The translations under genes and the position numbers were made by a program. Under the pieces are notes generated by a model. That model searched no databases. It was not told where the DNA came from and saw nothing but the letters and a program-made list of their open reading frames with translations. This document shows, one piece after another, positions 58,683 through 64,000 of a DNA stretch of 64,000 nucleotides. This DNA is from Morchella semilibera (Eukaryota; Ascomycota; Pezizomycetes; Pezizales; Morchellaceae): NCBI GenBank assembly GCA_009192285.1, contig WBVU01000010.1, positions 990,111 to 1,054,110 of the forward strand, in the 5' to 3' direction. The number at the start of each line of letters is the position of its first letter. Position 1 is the first letter of the stretch.

Positions 58683-61600
58683 GCCGAAGATTGAAATCGA
58701 AAAAAGATTTTGGGAAGGGCGAAGATGTGGAGACTTTATGAAGGTATTTTCATGGTCTGTTGGAAGGATCTGCGCTTATGACGGTGGGAGGGATTGGTAT
58801 AAATACGTGTGTAGCTGTACGGCACAAACCCAGCATGGGTGGATGGGTGTAGGCCTTGGTAATAAGCACTTGACTTACATGTCGGGCGATGATAAACCAC
58901 CTCAGCAACGACACATATTACTTGTGCTTCTACTCCATAGGTGGACTTACTTGGAATTTTGTGATTTACCTACATGTGTCCCGGTTTTGTCCTATATCTC
59001 GATTACTGGACCATTTTCATATAACATGGTATCAAGAAATTCCCTGTTTAATGAAAAGGTTCAACAGACATGTCAAGTGCTATTCTTTTTAAAGCACCCC
59101 AATTGCAACGTTATTGTAGCGGGCATGTACGGGGAGGAGGAGGAGGAGGAGTAAAAATTAGTGCACCGCCGCCTTGGCTTCAATCAGATCTGGTAAGGTG
59201 TGGTAGAGCTGAGATTGCTGCTAAACACAAGCCAAAGTTGTCTGTCCTGTCTTGGCAGGTGTTGGATAATCTGTTTACGCCGCAAAAAAGGTCAAATGGG
59301 TAATTGTAGAGCAGAACATTATCTCGTGCATGTTCAGCCCCCGACAGGGTTTTATTTATGGCAGCTCGTACGAAAACCAAGTTAATTACCTAACTCGATT
59401 CGGCCGGAGGCTCTGCTAGGAATTACATGTAATTAAAGGTTGGAATGTTACTAGTCTAGGAGACCGAGATACATGTAATCGACCCTGTTAAAATAATATG
59501 TATATCCTTTTGAGACGGATCGGCAGGAGCCTTTCACAACTCTAGACAGCTGTGTGATCTACCCGCTGCTTAACCGTTATCAAGTACATGTACGTACCCA
59601 TTGCCGAAAAACTTGCACTTTGTGTAGCCCTGTGCTTCCTCGCCCCAAAGGCCGTAGGCTCATCAAATGATCGATATTGTATACAGATGTGCTTTTACGA
59701 TTGCGATACCCGTGGCCGCCATATTAGGCTACGTACCTGAAGACTTGTTTTTTTCTTTAACGCCAATGTATGGACCTCGGTTGTGATACACTTTGGATAC
59801 TCGTACCTATGTACCTACTCCAGACCCTTGGATCACCTCAGGCTATTAAGTCCCTTTAATCGTGTTACCTTGAGTGATAGTTAAGAATTTAATTCTACGA
59901 TGCATGTTAACCTTGTAGAAAAATTAAGATTCTATCTTATCCGCACAGCTTGAAACGCCAAAAGCTTAATCTTACACGTGGTGCTGCGCCCCAGACTGAC
60001 TGTCAAATTTCGGAAACAATTCCCTTCAGGTACTCTGACGTGACAGAGATCAATGTTCTACAATATAAAGTAGAGTGCAGTTAAATGTAGGATAGAGAGC
60101 ACCTACAGTGCGCCCGGGCAGTGTAAAGTTACTTTACCTTTCTTGCCTTCAGCCGTCTTTTCCTGCCTCTTCCAGACATAAGATGTATGGGTTTGTGCCA
60201 TAAGCCCATTAACCCATCCGGGACTTCTCCCAAGCTGCGGTTGGAACCAAACCCAGGACTAAGTCCTAGCTTCATCAATTACTAAGCTTGGTGCAGTTGA
60301 GTACATGTAAGCACCAGCCAAACCAACTCACAGACCATGTATCTTTAGGGGTAGGGCTGAAGTTAAGTTGCTCTCATCTCCTTAGCATGGGATGCGATTG
60401 ATCATTCGACCGCTAAATGGTCCTATTGGTAACCAGCAACACCCGGAGGTTGTGGCCAGATCGGAGCAATGAGAGTACGTCCCCTTGCACGGGAATAAAT
60501 CTCCTGGCTGGGTCCTAGGAGCACAAGCACCGAACAAAAGCTGTTACCCACTCTGCCAGAGGGATGAATGTCAACTGTCGGGGTACAGTAGAAGTGTATG
60601 TGTGGCCTACCGATCAAATCGGAAATCAAGTGCTGACTACATGTAGCTATATGCACGATACAGATAGCTCAGCCTCTATTAAGCACTTCGCTAATTCGAA
60701 AGCTGTGGCGATTCGGGCTCCGCCTTGGCAACCATTTCACTCTGCTAAGCCTGAACCTTAAATGGGTACATAGCAAGTGTTCGGTCGCCGGAACCAGGAA
60801 ATCTTTTGTCTGGGGTATTCTTCTACAACCCTCCAGAAGGCCAAACTTGTGGTCAGTGTGATACAGCAGGATGCCCATGAACTGCTGCACAGTATCTATA
60901 CATGTACCTATTCAAAGGTTAGGTATAGTTCCCTGAAGGTAGGGTATATAGCGGGGCATCGATATTTGGATCATAATTAGAACACCGGGAAGGAAGCTCT
61001 TAATGTTTACAATTAGGACACTAAAAACACACGTACCCGATTGTGCGCCTCGTGGGGCTCACTTACTTCACTTTCGAAAAACTTGCATCGGAAAGTGCCC
61101 ATCTGACGAAATGGTGGGTTATTACTATGGATGAACTGACGTACACCGATTACTCCACACATCTCTTCACCAAGACCCATCGGAGACGTGGTACTCTCTA
61201 TTGGCCCGACAGAACCGACATTCCACGCCAAGTGTATAAGCACACGCTTGGAATCATGTAGGGTAAGCAGGGCTTCCTGATGAGACATGACTGGAAGGCC
61301 TAAAGTAAGGCGGGAAAATACCTGCTCTGCACTCAATTATCTTTGGAAACTTTTAACTGGGTCCACCTATTATTTACTGCTGTCGCTCAATCACAACTTA
61401 TCACTCTAAACAGTTTGCCACAGCTATATATACATGAGGGTTTGTAGACTTGAGCAGTACTCAAAAGTGCAGATAGTAGCCCTAGCGGACCGAACATTTC
61501 CCCAAGTCATTCAACCCCAGTTTTTATTTATGTTCCCAGCGGGGCCGCGAATCCTTTGAGTCTCAAGAGTTCCATCGGAATTAAGGTCTTGTCTACATAT

Positions 61601-64000
61601 TCACATTGTTGGCTACAAAACACAAACCGCCAGGCTATAACGGTATTTCTCTCGGCATCACTAGGATTTTAGATCGGACCCTTCAAGGCATTCACAAAGC
61701 TTATAAAACCAACGTCATCGGCCACACGTATGGTTTTATTGGAAGAGAGATTGTGATTCAGCGAAAATCGCACGCGGGGGATAATCCTGGGTTCGATCGT
61801 TTTTATGACATCTACACCCATGTTTTGTCGGTGGGACCGGCAAGAGTCATCCTGGGGACGTGATAGCTGGTGGCAGGGATGATCTTTCTATCTTTTCGGC
61901 GTTTTGTTCCCGGATCTGCTTATCTGCCCTACGTCGTGAGATGTTAGTGATCAATATCAAAGAAGAAGGAAAAGTAAAAAAAAACAGGTAAAATGGGAAT
62001 TATTTCCACATTAGCATTTAGATAATTCTATGAGCATCTATATGAGGTTCTCTAGATCTATAGGCAAAGATGTCTCTGATAACTGAAGATCACAGTCGTC
62101 GAGTTTCAAAACAGGGTCGAGTCTTGTTGGTGCTCAAGTGATGGTCTATGTCGGATGGGAATTTTGTGTTAAAAGTTTGATGCGTTTATCCGCCCGCCCT
62201 TTAGCTAAATCCCGACTGGTTAGTAAATCTTGACCTGCGAAAGTGTGGCAATTCGTTGCTGGTTCACCGCCGCTCACTCGACTTGGCCTTGGGCCTGCCT
62301 GTGGAAAGTATCCTATGACCTAGATGAGCCGGAAAGAAAGACGAGCGAAGATATAGGGGCAGTAGCAAGCTCTAGAGCTCATTAGGCGGGCGCTCAACAT
62401 TCCAGGGAGCTGTTTCTCAAGCCGAGTGATATTGCATGACCCATAAATCTCCACCTTGCAATGTAATGTAGTTTAGCTTATAGAGGGGTTCGAGAAACGA
62501 GTCCTCTCTAGTCGAGCTTCACTATCATTGTAAAGAGATTTGTGGCGATAATAGTCGAAATCTGGTCAGGCAGTTTCCCCCCGAATGATTGATGTGTTGT
62601 AATTGATTGAGTAGTGCTGTAGCCTTCCGGCCATGGAACTTGGTAGCTGGATAAAACCAGTAAGCTTTTGCGTGTCTATTCAAGTAGAGGTATATAGCCG
62701 CTGAATTTCGCCGACCTTCAACAAGGACTGGCAAAACAGGCATGTGGCGGTCTATGCCGCGCTTTAGCTACACCTATATGCACAGTAATCCAATATTCAT
62801 GTAGATCAGTGGCCGTATGGACTTATGAGTACCACTTTTTCCCTACATATAGATACCTTGGACATAAGTCGTCTGGCGTCATGCATGAGAGTATAACTAA
62901 CTATGGTTTAACTGTTTTGTTCAGTTCTTGGGCTAGTACTGTTTAGTATATCCGGTTTGAACCAAATGGTAGCCACATTAATATAATATAATTATATAAA
63001 TGAGGCCATGCGGTCGAAATTACTCTCCCTTTCGAGGACAGGAGTAGGACCTGGGTTGATCACCAGGTTATGTCAAGCGGACGAGTTACAGCACTGCATG
63101 TGCTTCTAGCTCTAACGCTCTCTGTGCTTCGGACCAAACTAGCCCGACATATCCTTCCTTGACCATGTGTGCACTGTGCATGCCTTGATATTGCCTTTCT
63201 ACAATGATTACTACTGGTGCAAGGAGGGGCTTCAGTTGTATTCCCGATTGTTTTGGCAACATTCCTGAGAATCCCGAGTGCCAACTGCCCCAGGGTTGTG
63301 TTTTGGTTATGGGGAACCCTGATATTCCTGAACCCTGGACTGTGCCGTCGTCGCTGGGGAGTTGGGATGTCTATGTCGAGTGTATTGTGTTGAAGTGAAC
63401 ATGCCGTGGCGGATGTACGACACGGGACTAGGTCGGATGTAGTCGTAGTCCTTCAGCACTGAGATCAGTTATATACTATTGCGAAGCGTTTTAACATAAC
63501 GCCTCTGAGTGTCCAAACGGTTACTGTGTCGCTACACCATGTGGGTGTTAGGGCATGCAGTCGGAAAGTCCCCTGCCTGAAGCTGGCATTTTCTTCCTGC
63601 TACACGTAGTTATCTTAACCCCTCCTTTTTGATGTGATTTTAGTTTTCGTTTTTGGATGCACAATCGACTAGCACAAAGCCGCATGCGCAACAATAGTCG
63701 TAATATCGTGGTAGAGTGCGATTCTCGAAGCGTAGCTACATGCTCGTAGGGGGGCCAGGGGAGAAGAATTCAACGTGGAAGTATAAGTTGGCCTACTACT
63801 GTAGTTGGGCAACGGAAGTGGAAAGGTTAGTTTTATACTAACAGGCAGGTATTATATGGTGTTAGCACCGGAGGGACTGTCAGCCACATGCCTTAAGGTT
63901 CGGTGCCCTAAATACATGCAGGTACATACATACATGTATTTACCCGTTGGCATCCCCCACGATATCTGCACAGGTGCACTCTTCTCTCCGTTGAATCATG
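58683..64000. other. Gene desert to the end of the window
   Basis: About 5.3 kb with no recognisable gene; the left edge should hold the promoter of the membrane-protein gene. TACATGTA is dense here (59424, 59470, 59585, 60302, 60638, 60899, 63931) and TATCACTCGG occurs at 62422. Open frames at 61043-61261 and 61606-61863 have an ordinary composition but match no family I know and lack neighbouring exons. Confidence 0.45.

Noticed and set aside
58645-59154. 169-residue plus-strand frame ending in a Glu run
   Set aside because: Overlaps antisense the first exon of the membrane-protein gene and ends in a GGA microsatellite; no family resemblance.
61606-61863. 85-residue frame as a gene remnant
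   Set aside because: Ordinary composition but no recognisable family, no neighbouring exons and no supporting signals.
63204-63398. Small Cys-containing frame as a secreted effector
   Set aside because: No signal peptide and only four Cys in no familiar pattern.
1-64000. CRISPR array, bacterial operons or phage genes
   Set aside because: Genes have spliceosomal introns and fungal families; the tandem repeats have no spacer structure of CRISPR type.

Overview
The window looks like a chromosomal segment of a filamentous ascomycete (Pezizomycotina). Evidence: short spliceosomal introns (mostly about 50-110 nt, GT-AG, often with a CTAAC/CTAAT-like branch site), fungal-type proteins (COX16, a VNX1-like antiporter, VIP1/Asp1, an IST2/TMEM16 scramblase, a GH27 alpha-galactosidase, a secreted LPMO), and no bacterial operon structure. 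Gene density is low (eleven convincing genes in 64 kb), and the gaps hold small inverted-repeat elements and minisatellites. This would fit a repeat-rich Pezizomycetes genome, but that placement is a guess. Exon junctions below were worked out by hand from splice signals, reading-frame closure and family similarity.

Layout. 0.4-0.8 kb (+): COX16, three exons. 5.4-1.4 kb (-): a large VNX1-like vacuolar cation/H+ antiporter, eight exons, whose last intron is GC-AG; it converges on COX16. 5.4-11 kb: gene-poor, with a TA-flanked MITE at 8.3 kb. 12.2-11.05 kb (-): PLP-binding protein of the YggS/PROSC family, five exons. 13.9-16.7 kb (+): fungal MscS-type mechanosensitive channel with an EF hand, four exons. 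16.7-23.9 kb: gene desert with GATGCATT palindromes around a tRNA-like sequence, a 30-bp minisatellite (20.7-21.9 kb) and a roughly 130-bp tandem repeat (22.15-23.0 kb). 26.3-23.9 kb (-): intronless, divergent DEAD-box-like helicase, probably mitochondrial. 33.8-28.4 kb (-): VIP1/Asp1 inositol pyrophosphate kinase/phosphatase, six exons including a 22-nt microexon. 38.1-39.2 kb (+): RNPS1-like SR protein. 40.7-43.0 kb (+): IST2/TMEM16 family protein. 45.2-44.1 kb (-): secreted AA14-like LPMO. 45.2-53.5 kb: gene desert ending in two inverted copies of a roughly 390-bp foldback element just upstream of the alpha-galactosidase (53.5-55.2 kb, +, eight exons). 58.7-56.3 kb (-): uncharacterised multi-spanning membrane protein, six exons. 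58.7-64 kb: no recognisable gene.

How the genes relate. There is no sign of a biosynthetic cluster. Most are housekeeping or membrane/ion-homeostasis genes: antiporter, MscS channel with EF hand and TMEM16 all touch ion or calcium handling, but they are not co-oriented, so this is probably coincidence. The LPMO and alpha-galactosidase are secreted carbohydrate-active enzymes separated by 8 kb of repeat-rich DNA.

The most unusual signals are non-coding: a strongly over-represented palindrome, TACATGTA (26 copies counted by eye, only one in a coding exon); an over-represented decamer, TATCACTCGG; and several families of small inverted-repeat elements sharing TIR motifs.
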